Assembly (NCBI RefSeq): GCF_002968015.1 | Contig: NZ_PUIP01000001.1 | Span: forward strand, 682,001-746,000 | Direction: 5' to 3' | From: Massilia phosphatilytica | GTDB lineage: Bacteria; Pseudomonadota; Gammaproteobacteria; Burkholderiales; Burkholderiaceae_D | DNA: 64,000 bases | In this document: one piece after another, positions 35,568 to 45,905 of the stretch | How the letters are laid out: every line of letters begins with the position of its first letter | How positions within the stretch are numbered: position 1 is the first letter of the stretch | The notes under the pieces: model-generated | What the model was told of the DNA's origin: nothing | What the model saw: the letters and a program-made list of their open reading frames with translations, nothing else | The model's database searches: none | Program-made: the position numbers and the translations under genes

Positions 35568-38500
35568 ATGCCATCCCCGATCCGCCCCGGCCTCCTCATC
35601 CTGCACGGCAACCAGATGGAGCTGTTGCGTGCCGCCGTCTTCGACTGGCTGCGCGACAATCCGCTCGGTCCGCTGGAGGAAGAGATCATGCTTGTCCAGT
35701 CCAACGGCGTCGCCGAGTGGCTCAAGATCGCGCTGGCGGAAGAACTGGGCGTGTGCGCGGCCACGCGCGTGGCGCTGCCGGCCCGCTTCCAGTGGGAAGC
35801 CTACCGCGGCATGCTGGGCCCGGAACGGGTGCCGCGCCGCTCGCCGTTCGACAAGGATGCGCTCACGTGGCGCCTCATGCGCCTGCTGCCCGAGCTGCTG
35901 CAGAAGGACAAGTTCGAACCGCTGCGGCACTTCCTGTCGGACGGCGACGCCGAGCGCCGCCTGCAGCTGGCCGAGCGCCTCGCGGATCTGTACGACCAGT
36001 ACCAGGTCTACCGCGCCGACTGGCTCACCGACTGGGCCGAAGACCGCGACCAGCTGCGCCGCCCCGGTGGTGATCCGATCCCGCTGGCGCCGGACCAGTG
36101 CTGGCAGGCGCAGCTCTGGCGCGAGATCCACGCGAGCCTCCCCCCGGAACGGCGCTGGTCCGGCCGCGCGACGATCCACCAGCAATTCATGGCCGCGGTG
36201 ATGGAAGACCGCGCACCCGTGCTGCGCCTGCCGCGCCGCGTGATCCTGTTCGGCATGTCGACACTCCCCTACCAGACGATCCAGGCGATGGCGGGCCTGT
36301 CGCGCCACACGCAGGTATTGCTGGCCGTACCGAATCCGTGCCAGTTCTACTGGGGCGACATCATCGAGGGGCGCGAACTGCTGCGCGCCGCCTATAAACG
36401 GCAGCAGCACCGCAACGGCAGCGATTTGTCCGAGATCCCCGTCGAGCAGCTGCACGCGCACAGCCATCCGCTGCTCGCGAGCTGGGGACGGCAAGGGCGC
36501 GACTTCGTGCGCATGCTCGACGAATTCGACAATGGCGAGGGCGCGCAATTCGGCAACCTGCGCATCGACCTGTTTTCCGACGATCAGCCCGAGACGTTGC
36601 TGGGCCAGGTGCAGGCCGCCGTGCGCGACCTGCTGCCGCTGTCCGAGCATCCGCACACGCCGCCGCCACTTGAGGACCGGTCGATCGAGTTCCACATCGC
36701 CCACAGCGCCCAGCGCGAAGTCGAGGTGTTGCACGACCAGCTGCTGTCGTGGTTCGCTGAGGGAAGGGAAAAAAGCGGCGACGATCCGCTGCGTCCGCGC
36801 GACGTCGTCGTGATGGTGCCCGATATCGAGACCTTCTCGGCCGCCGTCCACGCCGTGTTCGACCAGCACAAGCGCAGCGACCCGCGCTACATCCCGTTCG
36901 AGATCGGCGACGTGAAAGACCGCAGTGTGAACCCGCTGCTCGTGGCGCTGGAATGGCTGCTCCGCCTGCCGCAGCAGCGCTGCCGCCAGAGCGAGGTGCG
37001 CGACCTGCTCGACGTGCCCGCGCTGGCCGCCCGCTTCGGCCTGGAGGAAGCGGACTTGGCTATCCTCGGCCACTGGATCGAGGGCGCCAGCGTGCGCTGG
37101 GGCCTCGACCAGCGCCACCGCGCGGGCCTCGGCCTCGGCTCGGCCGGCGAACAGAATTCCTGGCTGTTCGGCGTGCGCCGCATGCTGCTCGGCTATGCGA
37201 CAGGCGCCGGGGCCAGCTTTCGCGACATCGAACCGTATCCGGAAGTGGGTGGCCTCGATGCCGCGCTGGCGGGCTCGCTGGCGGAACTGGTCGAAGCGCT
37301 GCTCGCGTGGCGCGAAGACCTGGACCGCGTCCAGACGCCGATGCAGTGGGGCGATTGCGCCCGCGCGCTGCTGGCCCGCTTCTTCCGCGCGACGAACGAG
37401 GAAGACCGCCTGATGCTGCACCAGCTGGAAGAAGCGCTGCAATGCTGGCTGGAGATCTGCGAGAACGCGCTGTTCGACGAACCCGTGTCGCTCGCCGTGA
37501 TGCGCGAAGCGTGGCTCGGCCAGCTGGACCAGCCGGCGCTGTCGCACCAGTTCGTGTCCGGCGGCGTCACGTTCTGCACCCTGATGCCGATGCGCGCCGT
37601 GCCGTTCCGCGTCGTCTGCCTGCTCGGCATGAACGACGGCGATTTCCCGCGCCGCGGCCATCAATCAGACTTCGACCTGCTGGCATTGCCGGGCCTCTCC
37701 CGCCCCGGCGACCGCTCGCGTCGCGACGACGACCGCTACCTGATGCTGGAAGCGGTACTGGCCGCGCGCGACAAACTGTACGTCAGCTGGGTGGGCCGCA
37801 ATGTGCGCGACAACACGGAGCAGCCGGCGTCCGTGCTCGTGTCGCAGCTGCGCGATTATCTCGCCGCCGGCTGGGACCTCGACTTGGCCGAGCGCACGAC
37901 GGTGCATGCGCTGCAGCCGTTCTCGCGCCGCTATTTCGAGCGCGGCGGCCTGCTCACGTATGCGGGAGAGTGGCGGTCGGCGCACCGCGCCGACGCAGCG
38001 CACGGCGCCGACGCCGCGGGTGTCGGTGACGATGCACTACCCGCGTTCGACCTGGACGCCGACTACCGTCTCACCCTCGGCGAACTGGCGAGCTTCCTGC
38101 GCCAGCCCGCGCGCTTCTTTTTCCGCCGCCGCCTCGGCGTGACGTTCACAGACCTGGAAGTCGTGGGCGAGGACGAGGAACCGTTCTCGCTCGACGCCCT
38201 CGACCGCTACTTCCTGGAAGACACGCTGCTGGATGACAGCGGCACGCCGGAAGCGCCGGACGAGGTGCGCCAGGTGCTGGAGACACGCGCCGCGCGGCTC
38301 GCGCGCGAAGGCGTGCTGCCCATCGGCCTCGTGGGCCGGCAGTGGCAACAACAGCTCGTCGACGACCTCGTGCCCGTGCGCCGCGCGTGGCTCGCGCTGG
38401 GCGCGCACTATCCGAAACCGGCGCCGAAGCTCGTCGTCAGCCTGGAGGTGGGCGGCGTGCGCATCGAGGACTGGATCGACCGCCTGCGCAGCAACGACGA

Positions 38501-38987
38501 GGACACCGTGTGGCTGCTGCAGATGTCGTCCAAGGTCCTGGACCGCAAGGGCGAGCCGCGCGGCGACAAATTGCTCGGCCCGTGGCTGCGCCAGCTGGCC
38601 GCCGCCGCAACGGGCGAGCGCGTGGGCGGCGTGCTCGTCGCGCGCGACGCGAGCCTCGCGATGGCGCCGCTGGAACGGGGCGAAGCGCTCGCCCGGCTGG
38701 AGACGCTGGTGGCGCTGTGGCGGTCGAATCTCGACCGGCCGCTGCCCGTCGCGTGCAAGACGGCGCTGGCCCATTTCTCCGGCGGCGATGCGCGCGAGAC
38801 GTATGACGGCGGCTTCGAGATCGACGGCGAAGTCACCGACCCGTGCCTCGCCCGCCTGTGGCCCGAATTCGCGCTGCTGCGCGCGGCCGGCGGCTGGCCG
38901 CTGGTGGCGGAAGCGCTGTACGGTCCCCTCGTCGCCTGGCTGAAGGACAGCGTGACGGTGACCCGCTTCGACGGAGGCGAGCAATGA
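35568..38987 (+). CDS. recC: RecBCD subunit gamma (exodeoxyribonuclease V)
   Basis: 1139 residues. The opening PGLLILHGNQMELLRAAVFDWL and QSNGVAEWLKIALAEELG match RecC, and later VMVPDIETFSAAVHAVF is characteristic. RecC holds the complex together, splits the strands and scans for Chi. It is the first gene of recC-recB-recD; the 71 bp before it contain no LexA box that I can see. Confidence 0.93.
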   Translation: MPSPIRPGLLILHGNQMELLRAAVFDWLRDNPLGPLEEEIMLVQSNGVAEWLKIALAEELGVCAATRVALPARFQWEAYRGMLGPERVPRRSPFDKDALTWRLMRLLPELLQKDKFEPLRHFLSDGDAERRLQLAERLADLYDQYQVYRADWLTDWAEDRDQLRRPGGDPIPLAPDQCWQAQLWREIHASLPPERRWSGRATIHQQFMAAVMEDRAPVLRLPRRVILFGMSTLPYQTIQAMAGLSRHTQVLLAVPNPCQFYWGDIIEGRELLRAAYKRQQHRNGSDLSEIPVEQLHAHSHPLLASWGRQGRDFVRMLDEFDNGEGAQFGNLRIDLFSDDQPETLLGQVQAAVRDLLPLSEHPHTPPPLEDRSIEFHIAHSAQREVEVLHDQLLSWFAEGREKSGDDPLRPRDVVVMVPDIETFSAAVHAVFDQHKRSDPRYIPFEIGDVKDRSVNPLLVALEWLLRLPQQRCRQSEVRDLLDVPALAARFGLEEADLAILGHWIEGASVRWGLDQRHRAGLGLGSAGEQNSWLFGVRRMLLGYATGAGASFRDIEPYPEVGGLDAALAGSLAELVEALLAWREDLDRVQTPMQWGDCARALLARFFRATNEEDRLMLHQLEEALQCWLEICENALFDEPVSLAVMREAWLGQLDQPALSHQFVSGGVTFCTLMPMRAVPFRVVCLLGMNDGDFPRRGHQSDFDLLALPGLSRPGDRSRRDDDRYLMLEAVLAARDKLYVSWVGRNVRDNTEQPASVLVSQLRDYLAAGWDLDLAERTTVHALQPFSRRYFERGGLLTYAGEWRSAHRADAAHGADAAGVGDDALPAFDLDADYRLTLGELASFLRQPARFFFRRRLGVTFTDLEVVGEDEEPFSLDALDRYFLEDTLLDDSGTPEAPDEVRQVLETRAARLAREGVLPIGLVGRQWQQQLVDDLVPVRRAWLALGAHYPKPAPKLVVSLEVGGVRIEDWIDRLRSNDEDTVWLLQMSSKVLDRKGEPRGDKLLGPWLRQLAAAATGERVGGVLVARDASLAMAPLERGEALARLETLVALWRSNLDRPLPVACKTALAHFSGGDARETYDGGFEIDGEVTDPCLARLWPEFALLRAAGGWPLVAEALYGPLVAWLKDSVTVTRFDGGEQ

Positions 38988-41900
38988 GCCAGCTGCTCGA
39001 CGCATTGTCCTTCCCGCTGCACGGCTCGCGCCTCATCGAGGCCAGCGCCGGCACCGGTAAAACGTGGACCATCGCCGCGCTGTACCTGCGCCTCGTGCTG
39101 GGCCACGGCGGAGAGAACGGTTTTACCCGTCCGCTGATGCCGCCCGAGATCCTCGTGATGACCTTCACGCGCGCCGCCACGCGCGAGCTGTCGAACCGCG
39201 TGCGCGAGCGCCTCGTGCAGGCGGCGGCCTGCTTCCGTGGCGAGATCGAGCCGGACGATCCCTATCTCGAAACGCTGGCCGACGCGTACGACGACGAAGC
39301 ATCCCGCCTCGTGGCCGCGCACCGGCTGGTGCTCGCGGCCGAGACGATGGACGAGGCGGCGATCTTCACCATCGACGCGTGGTGCCAGCGCATGTTGCGC
39401 GAGCACGCGTTCGACAGCGGCAGCCTGTTCGACGAAGAACTCGTCAGCGACGAGCGCGCGCTGTTCGAGGATGCCGCGCACGATTACTGGCGCCAGCACG
39501 TGTACCCGCTGTCCGGCGCGGCGCTGATGAGCCTCCTGTCCTGCTGGAGCGACGTCGACGCGCTGAAACGGTCCGTGCGCGAGCTGGTGCAGCGCGCCGG
39601 CCGCATCGACGATGGCAACGAACGGCCGCTGGGCGCCGTCATCACGGACGCGGAGCGCGAGCAGCGCGATGCGTTGAAGCGGCTGAAGGACGGCTGGCAT
39701 GCGCGCGCCGATGCGATGGAAGCGTGGATCGCGGCGCAGCGGAGCGTGAACCCGAAAGCATTCAACGGCAACAAGATGCGGCCGGACTCGCTGGCCAAGG
39801 GCTTCGATGCGCTGCGCCATTGGGCCGGCGATCCACAAGCGCACTATCCGCAACTAACCGACGCGCTGTGGGCCCGTCTGACACCCGACGGCATCATCGA
39901 TGCCTTCAGCAAGGATTACAGCGCGCCGATTCCCGAATGCTTCGAGCACACGTCCGCGCTCAAGGAAGGACTGGATGCGATTGCGCCGGTAGCCCACGCG
40001 CTGCTGCGCCACGCCGCGTGCGCCATCGCGCACCGCATGGCGGAGCTGAAGCGCCGCAACCGCCAGTTCGGCTTCGCCGACATGCTGGCGCGCCTCAAGG
40101 ATGCGCTGGAAGGGCCGAACGGCGAGGCGCTGCGCCGGCGCATCCTCGACCAGTATCCGGTGGCGATGGTCGACGAATTCCAGGACACGTCGCCCGACCA
40201 GTACCGCATCTTCGACCTGCTGTACCGCGTGGCCGACAACGACCCCGCGCGCGGCCTGTTCCTCATCGGCGACCCGAAGCAGTCGATCTACGGCTTCCGC
40301 GGCGCGGACATCCACAGCTATCTGTCGGCGCGTCGGGCGACGCACGGCCGCCACTACCAGCTGGGCACGAACTACCGCTCGACGCGCCAGCTCGTCGCCG
40401 CCGTGAACCAGTTGTTCCGCCACGCGGAAGGGAATTACGCGGCCGGCGCGTTCCGCTTCCGCAAGGGCGCGGAGAATCCGCTGCCGTTCGATGCCGTCGA
40501 TGCGGCGGGACGCAAGCAGCAACTGGTCGGCGTCGACGGGCCGTTCCAGGCGCTGGCCGTCGGCGTGGCGGAAGTCGAGGACCTGCGTGCGGACGACTAC
40601 CGCGAGTTCTTCGCCCAGCACTGCGCCGAGCACATCGTCCGGCTGCTGAACGATGCGCGCGTCGGCTTCGCGGACGATGCCGGGAAGTTTGCGCGCCTGA
40701 TGCCCGCCGATATCGCGATCCTCGTGCGCGACCGGCGCGAGGCGGCAGCCGTCCGGCGCGCGCTCGTGCAGCGGAAGGTCGCGAGCGTGTACCTGTCCGA
40801 CCAGGACTCGGTGGTGGAGAGCGACGAGGCGCGCGACGTGCTGCGCTGGCTGCAGGCGGTGGCGAACCCGCTCGACGTCACGCTCGCGCGCGCCGCGTTC
40901 GCGACCGCGACGTGCGCGCTGCCGCTGGCGGAACTGGCGCAACTGGCCAGCGACGAACTGGCGTGGGAAATACGCGTCGAGCAACTGAAATCGCTGCACC
41001 AGGCATGGCAGCGGCAAGGCGTGCTGGCGATGCTGCGCCGCTTCATCCACGAACTGGGGCTGCCGGCGAAACTGCTGGCGGCGCCGGGCGGCGAGCGCCG
41101 CCTGACGAATCTGCTGCACCTCGCGGAACTGCTGCAGGAAGCGAGCCGCGAGCTGGATGGCGAACAGGCGCTGATCCGCTGGTTCGCCGAACAGGTCGAA
41201 GGCACGGGGGAGGGCCGGGGTGACAACAACAGCGAACGCGTGCTGCGGCTGGAGTCGGACGCGGAACTGGTCAAAGTCGTCACCGTGCACAAGTCGAAGG
41301 GCCTGGAATATCCGCTCGTGTACCTGCCGTTCGCCGTCACCGCGCGCAAGACGGACCGCCGCAACCGTGCGTTCTTCGAATACGTGGAAGAGGATGGCGA
41401 GCGCCGCATCGACCTCGCGCTGTCCGACGCGGCGATGGAGGCCGTCGACCGCGCCCGCGTGGAAGAAGACCTGCGCCTGCTGTACGTGGCGCTGACGCGG
41501 GCGCGCCACTTCCTGTGGCTCGGTGTCGCGGCCGTCGCGGCGCGCAGGAAGGGCGAGAACCAGTTGCACGAATCGGCGCTCGGCTATCTGCTGACGGGCG
41601 GCGATCCCGTGCCCGCGAGCGCCGTGCGCGAGCGCTGGGAACACCTGCGCGGCGATGTCGACGACATCGAACTGCATGCGCTGGCCAGCCCGGACGGCTG
41701 CACGCGGTTTGCCCGGGAGGATGTGCGGCCGGAACTCGTCGAGCCGCCGCGGTTCGAAGCGCGCTTCGAGCGCAACTGGGCCGTGGGCTCGTTCACGTCG
41801 CTCACAAAAAACACCGTGGCGGTGGCGCCGCCCACGCGCCCGCAGGAAGAGAACCTGCTGGAGGAAGAAGACCCGGGCGTCGTGCCTGTCACGCACAGTG

Positions 41901-42628
41901 AGGACGCGCCGTGGCACCGCTTCCCGCGTGGCGCCGGCCCCGGCAACTTCCTGCATGAGCAGCTGGAATGGATGGCACAGGAAGGTTTTAACCAGGTCGA
42001 CGACGAACAGTTCCGCTTGCGTCTCGCACAGCGCATCCAGCGCGCCGGCTGGGGCAACCGCCTCGACGATGCGCTGGCCTGGCTGCGCATGGTCGCCGTC
42101 ACGCCGCTGCCGCCGGTCGGCTGCGCGCTGGCGGACATCGATGCGCCGCTGGCCGAAATGGAGTTCTGGTTCCCCAGCCGCCAGCTCGATGTGGCCGCGC
42201 TCGACCGCCTGTGCCGCCGCCACATGCTGGGGAACACGCCGCGCCCGATCCTGCCGGAGCGGCAACTGCACGGCATGCTGAAGGGTTTTACCGACCTCGT
42301 ATTCGAATGCCACGGCCGTTACTGGGTGCTGGACTACAAATCGAATGCGCTGGGGCCGGGCGACACGTCGTACACGCAGGGCGCGATGGCGGCCGGCATG
42401 GCCGAGCACCGCTACGACATCCAGGGCGCCATCTACATGCTGGCTGTGCACCGCCTGCTGCGCGCGCGCCTGGGCGCCGCTTACTCGCCGCACGAGCACC
42501 TGGGCGGCGCCGTGTTCCTGTTCCTGCGCGGGATCGGCAACCCTGCCACGCATGGCTGCTACCTGATCGAGCCGGACGTGGAATTGCTGGACGGCCTGGA
42601 TCGCCTGCTCGGAAGGGACGCGCAATGA
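38984..42628 (+). CDS. recB: RecBCD subunit beta: helicase-nuclease
   Basis: 1214 residues. Superfamily 1A 3'-5' helicase with Walker A ASAGTGKTWT (residues 20-29), motif II DEFQDTSPDQY, GDPKQSIYGFRGADI, VTVHKSKGLEYPLVYLP and LLYVALTRARH. The C-terminal nuclease domain keeps its catalytic signature, with GFTDLVF then WVLDYKSNALG. GGAGG precedes the ATG, which overlaps the recC stop (ATGA). The complex resects double-strand breaks and degrades linear foreign DNA. Confidence 0.95.
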   Translation: MSQLLDALSFPLHGSRLIEASAGTGKTWTIAALYLRLVLGHGGENGFTRPLMPPEILVMTFTRAATRELSNRVRERLVQAAACFRGEIEPDDPYLETLADAYDDEASRLVAAHRLVLAAETMDEAAIFTIDAWCQRMLREHAFDSGSLFDEELVSDERALFEDAAHDYWRQHVYPLSGAALMSLLSCWSDVDALKRSVRELVQRAGRIDDGNERPLGAVITDAEREQRDALKRLKDGWHARADAMEAWIAAQRSVNPKAFNGNKMRPDSLAKGFDALRHWAGDPQAHYPQLTDALWARLTPDGIIDAFSKDYSAPIPECFEHTSALKEGLDAIAPVAHALLRHAACAIAHRMAELKRRNRQFGFADMLARLKDALEGPNGEALRRRILDQYPVAMVDEFQDTSPDQYRIFDLLYRVADNDPARGLFLIGDPKQSIYGFRGADIHSYLSARRATHGRHYQLGTNYRSTRQLVAAVNQLFRHAEGNYAAGAFRFRKGAENPLPFDAVDAAGRKQQLVGVDGPFQALAVGVAEVEDLRADDYREFFAQHCAEHIVRLLNDARVGFADDAGKFARLMPADIAILVRDRREAAAVRRALVQRKVASVYLSDQDSVVESDEARDVLRWLQAVANPLDVTLARAAFATATCALPLAELAQLASDELAWEIRVEQLKSLHQAWQRQGVLAMLRRFIHELGLPAKLLAAPGGERRLTNLLHLAELLQEASRELDGEQALIRWFAEQVEGTGEGRGDNNSERVLRLESDAELVKVVTVHKSKGLEYPLVYLPFAVTARKTDRRNRAFFEYVEEDGERRIDLALSDAAMEAVDRARVEEDLRLLYVALTRARHFLWLGVAAVAARRKGENQLHESALGYLLTGGDPVPASAVRERWEHLRGDVDDIELHALASPDGCTRFAREDVRPELVEPPRFEARFERNWAVGSFTSLTKNTVAVAPPTRPQEENLLEEEDPGVVPVTHSEDAPWHRFPRGAGPGNFLHEQLEWMAQEGFNQVDDEQFRLRLAQRIQRAGWGNRLDDALAWLRMVAVTPLPPVGCALADIDAPLAEMEFWFPSRQLDVAALDRLCRRHMLGNTPRPILPERQLHGMLKGFTDLVFECHGRYWVLDYKSNALGPGDTSYTQGAMAAGMAEHRYDIQGAIYMLAVHRLLRARLGAAYSPHEHLGGAVFLFLRGIGNPATHGCYLIEPDVELLDGLDRLLGRDAQ

Positions 42629-44574
42629 AGCCTGACACCATCGACGCGGGCGCCTTCTGGGTTGAAGTGGAACGCCTGACCGAGGCGGGCGAGTTGCGCC
42701 GCCTGTCCGGCGTGTTCGCGCGCTTCGTCGCGAGCCTGGGCGAGGCTGCGTGCGCAAAGTCGACGCCGTTGCTGCTCGCCTCCCTCGTGCTGTCCGAGCT
42801 GGAAGGCCGTGGCCACAGCTGCCTGCTGCTGGACGACCTCGTGGGCGATCCGGCCGCGCTGCTCGGCTGGGCCGACGAGGATTGGAAGGCGCTTTCGAAG
42901 GCCGCGAAACCGCTGCCGCGCGGCGTGAAAGGCTGGATAGCGCAGCTGGCCGGGTGCGAGCAGGTGTGGCGGATGGGCGACCTCGATTACGACCAGCCGC
43001 TCGTGCTGGACGACACGCGGCTGTACCTGCGCCGCTACTGGCGCGACGAGACGCTCGTGGCCACGTGCGTGCGCACGCGCGCGCAGGAGCGCCGCGACGT
43101 CGACATCGACCAGGCGCACACGTGGCTGGAAGCCCTGTTCGGCGCCCAGCGCGCGGGCGAGACGCCCGACTGGCAACGCATCGCCTGCGCCGTCGCGCTG
43201 CGGGGCGCGTTCGCCATCATCACGGGCGGCCCGGGCACGGGCAAGACGTACACGGTGGCGCGCCTGCTGGCGTTGCTGTTCGCGACCGCACCGGATGCCG
43301 CGCGCCAGCGCATCGCGCTCGCCGCCCCGACGGGCAAGGCCGCGGCCCGCCTGAAGCAGTCGATCGACAAGGCGCTGACCGAGCTGGCCGACCGCGTCGG
43401 CGGCGCCTTGCCGCTGCGCGAACTGACGGCGCGCATGGGCGCCGCGCGCACCCTGCACAGTCTTTTGGGCGCACGTCCGGACACGCGCAGCTTCGCGCAC
43501 CACCGCGGCAATCCGCTCGACGTCGACGTGCTGATCGTCGACGAGGCGTCGATGGTGCACCTGGAGATGATGGCATCGCTGCTGGACGCGCTGCCCGCGG
43601 GCGCCACGCTGATCCTGCTGGGCGACAAGGATCAATTGGCGTCCGTGGAGGCGGGCGCCGTGCTGGGCGACTTGTGCCATGACGCGCAGGCGGGCCGCTA
43701 CGACGCCGCCACGCTCGCGTACGTGCGCGCCGCCAGCGGCGAGACGATTCCCGCCGGGTACGAAGGCCATGGCGGCCCGCTCGCCCAGCAGACCGTGATG
43801 CTGCGTCACAGCCGCCGCTTCGGCGGCCCGATCGGCAAGCTGGCGCTGGCCGTCAATGCGGGCGACGTCGACGGCGCGGCCGCCGCATTGCGTGCACCCG
43901 ACGCCACGGGCGTGCTGCGCTGGATCGACCACGCGCACCAGCACCACGTCATCCAGCTGGCGAACGAGGGCTACCGGCCCTATCTCGACCTGCTGCGCGC
44001 CGGCAGCGCAGGCCATGGCAGCCACGAGGACTGGGTGCGCGCCGTGCTGCAGCGCTTCGAAGCGTTCCGCGTGCTGTGCGCGGTACGTGAAGGCGAGTGG
44101 GGCGTCGAGGGCTTGAACGAGGCCATCGAACTGCGCCTCGCGCACGCGGGCCTGATCGTGCGCGGCGACTGGTACGTGGGGCGCCCGGTCATGGTCACCC
44201 GCAACGACTACCCGACGGGTACGTTCAATGGCGACATCGGCCTCGCGCTGCCGGACCCGGCCCGCCCGGGATCGCTGCGCGTGTGGTTCCTCGAAGGCGA
44301 CAACGTGCGCAGCGTGCTGGCCACGCGCCTGCGCCACGTGGAGACGGCGTACGCGATGACGGTCCACAAATCGCAGGGCTCGGAATTCGCGCACACGGTG
44401 CTGGCCCTGCCGAAAGAGGGGGGCGCCGTGCTGGCGCGCGAGCTAGTCTATACGGGCATCACGCGCGCGAGCCGCCAGTTCACGTTGACGACGCCCGCGC
44501 CGGCCGTGCTGGGCGAGGCGATCCTGCGGCGCACGCACCGGGCGAGCGGACTGCGGGGAATGGTAGAGAAGTAA
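42625..44574 (+). CDS. recD: RecBCD subunit alpha: 5'-3' helicase
   Basis: 649 residues. SF1B helicase with Walker A ITGGPGTGKTYTVARLL (about residue 205), motif II VDEASMVHLEMM, the GDKDQLASVEAG motif and the C-terminal AYAMTVHKSQGSEF and TGITRASRQ motifs. The start overlaps the recB stop (ATGA), completing a coupled operon. Confidence 0.95.
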   Translation: MKPDTIDAGAFWVEVERLTEAGELRRLSGVFARFVASLGEAACAKSTPLLLASLVLSELEGRGHSCLLLDDLVGDPAALLGWADEDWKALSKAAKPLPRGVKGWIAQLAGCEQVWRMGDLDYDQPLVLDDTRLYLRRYWRDETLVATCVRTRAQERRDVDIDQAHTWLEALFGAQRAGETPDWQRIACAVALRGAFAIITGGPGTGKTYTVARLLALLFATAPDAARQRIALAAPTGKAAARLKQSIDKALTELADRVGGALPLRELTARMGAARTLHSLLGARPDTRSFAHHRGNPLDVDVLIVDEASMVHLEMMASLLDALPAGATLILLGDKDQLASVEAGAVLGDLCHDAQAGRYDAATLAYVRAASGETIPAGYEGHGGPLAQQTVMLRHSRRFGGPIGKLALAVNAGDVDGAAAALRAPDATGVLRWIDHAHQHHVIQLANEGYRPYLDLLRAGSAGHGSHEDWVRAVLQRFEAFRVLCAVREGEWGVEGLNEAIELRLAHAGLIVRGDWYVGRPVMVTRNDYPTGTFNGDIGLALPDPARPGSLRVWFLEGDNVRSVLATRLRHVETAYAMTVHKSQGSEFAHTVLALPKEGGAVLARELVYTGITRASRQFTLTTPAPAVLGEAILRRTHRASGLRGMVEK

Positions 44575-44578
44575 AACC

Positions 44579-44588
44579 AGGAGGTGAT
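44579..44588 (+). promoter_or_regulatory. Full-length Shine-Dalgarno of the zinc-finger gene
   Basis: AGGAGGTGAT is complementary over ten bases to the 3' end of 16S rRNA (ACCUCCUU region extended by AUC). It lies directly before the ATG at 44589 and 5 bases after the recD stop, giving strong independent initiation. Confidence 0.7.
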
Positions 44589-44855
44589 ATGAGCAAGGCC
44601 TGCACACACTTTGATCACATCGTGACCCGCGAGGGCAATACCGGCGGTTGCGAGGAATGCCTCAAAATGGGCGACACGTGGGTGCACCTGCGCGTGTGCC
44701 TGACGTGTGGCCACGTCGGCTGCTGCGACCAGTCGAAGAACAAGCACGCCACCAAGCATTTTCACGCGACGGACCATCCTGTGATCCGCTCGAAGGAGCC
44801 GGGCGAGACGTGGGGCTGGTGCTATGTCGACCGGGTGGTCAAGGACCCGGTATAG
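44589..44855 (+). CDS. UBP-type zinc-finger protein
   Basis: 88 residues, nearly all a single ZnF-UBP domain with Cys/His ligands: CTHF...GCEECLKMGDTWVHLRVCLTCGHVGCCDQSKNKHATKHFHATDHPV. In eukaryotes this fold binds the free C-terminus of ubiquitin; in bacteria, stand-alone copies have no known role. It begins 14 bp after recD and should be cotranscribed with recCBD. Its 3' end overlaps the convergent membrane-protein gene by 34 bp. Confidence 0.85.
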   Translation: MSKACTHFDHIVTREGNTGGCEECLKMGDTWVHLRVCLTCGHVGCCDQSKNKHATKHFHATDHPVIRSKEPGETWGWCYVDRVVKDPV

Positions 44856-45865
44856 GCTGCCGCCCTGCGGCCGAGCCAGACAACGAGCAGCAGCGCGATC
44901 GCGTTCGTCACCGACTTGAACACGATGTCTTCGAGCGCCGCGCCGCGAAAGCCGAGGAAGCTGCTCGCCATGGCGCCCGTCAGCGTACCCGCGAACAGGC
45001 ACCAGGCGTGCCGTTGCGTCCACGCGGGGTGTGCGGTCCAGCGCGCCAGCGTCGCGACGGCGAGGCAGAGGACGATGCCGGCGGCCGCGAACACGACCGG
45101 TGCCGGAAGTTGCGGGGCAATGCCGAACGCGAGCACGACGAGCAGGAACCAGAGCACGCCCCACAGGCCGCCCAGCAGCGCGACGGCCGCGGGCCTGGCC
45201 GGAAGCCACGCGGCGCGCAACGTCGGCGCATACGCGATGCCGCAGGCGAACAGGGCCCCGATTGCCGCGACCGCAACCAGCAGTGCGATCCATGGGGGAT
45301 GGAAGACGCCCACGTGGAAGGTCTGGATCCGGGCGATCCGCGTCCATGCGAACCATGCCATGACCGCACCGGCCACGAACAGGATCGCCAGGACGGCGGC
45401 CATCGGCTTGCTGACCCAGGTCCCGTCGCGCCGGTCCGGGAAGACGGTTTCCGCGACCCAGGTGGGAAACAGTACGACCCACACGGTTTCGTAGGCGAGC
45501 GCCCAGAGGGCATACACGTAGTTGATCCCGCTGGCGCGGCCCCAGGACGCGCCCTTCAGTTGGATCACGAGCGGCGCCAGGCTGGTCTGCTGGATCACGA
45601 ATTCCTCGGCGACCGCGAGCGCCAGTCCGAACAACGCCAGGCTGGTCCAGCCCAGCTTCAGCTTGCGGGCGAGGGCGCGCAGCAGGACGGCGCCGCCGCC
45701 CCACACCAGGATCTCCATCAGCAGGACCGGCGGGAACGCGATCAGCGTGGAGAGCCGCGTGCCGCCGAGCAGGAGCTCGGTGAACGTCGGTGCGAGGAGC
45801 ATCATCAGCAGCGCGGGTGCGGCCCTCGTCCATCCGGACGCCTGCATCGTCGACTGGGTTGCCAT
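44822..45865 (-). CDS. Polytopic membrane protein of unknown function
   Basis: 347 residues with about nine to ten hydrophobic segments (for example ALLMMLLAPTFTELLLGG, FGLALAVAEEFVIQQTSLAP, MAAVLAILFVAGAVMAWFAW, ALFACGIAYAPTL, LWGVLWFLLVVLAFGIA). No family recognised. The AEEFVIQ and TFTELLLGG acidic residues inside membrane segments are unusual, but it lacks the EExxxR/FxxxH pattern of CPBP proteases. Start at the ATG 45865, with GAGGCGG about 8 bases upstream. Neighbours give no functional hint. Confidence 0.7.
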   Translation of the reverse strand: MATQSTMQASGWTRAAPALLMMLLAPTFTELLLGGTRLSTLIAFPPVLLMEILVWGGGAVLLRALARKLKLGWTSLALFGLALAVAEEFVIQQTSLAPLVIQLKGASWGRASGINYVYALWALAYETVWVVLFPTWVAETVFPDRRDGTWVSKPMAAVLAILFVAGAVMAWFAWTRIARIQTFHVGVFHPPWIALLVAVAAIGALFACGIAYAPTLRAAWLPARPAAVALLGGLWGVLWFLLVVLAFGIAPQLPAPVVFAAAGIVLCLAVATLARWTAHPAWTQRHAWCLFAGTLTGAMASSFLGFRGAALEDIVFKSVTNAIALLLVVWLGRRAAAYTGSLTTRST

Positions 45866-45905
45866 GACATGTCCGCCTCTGGTTGTGGCACCGAACCAGA
45901 TCGTA

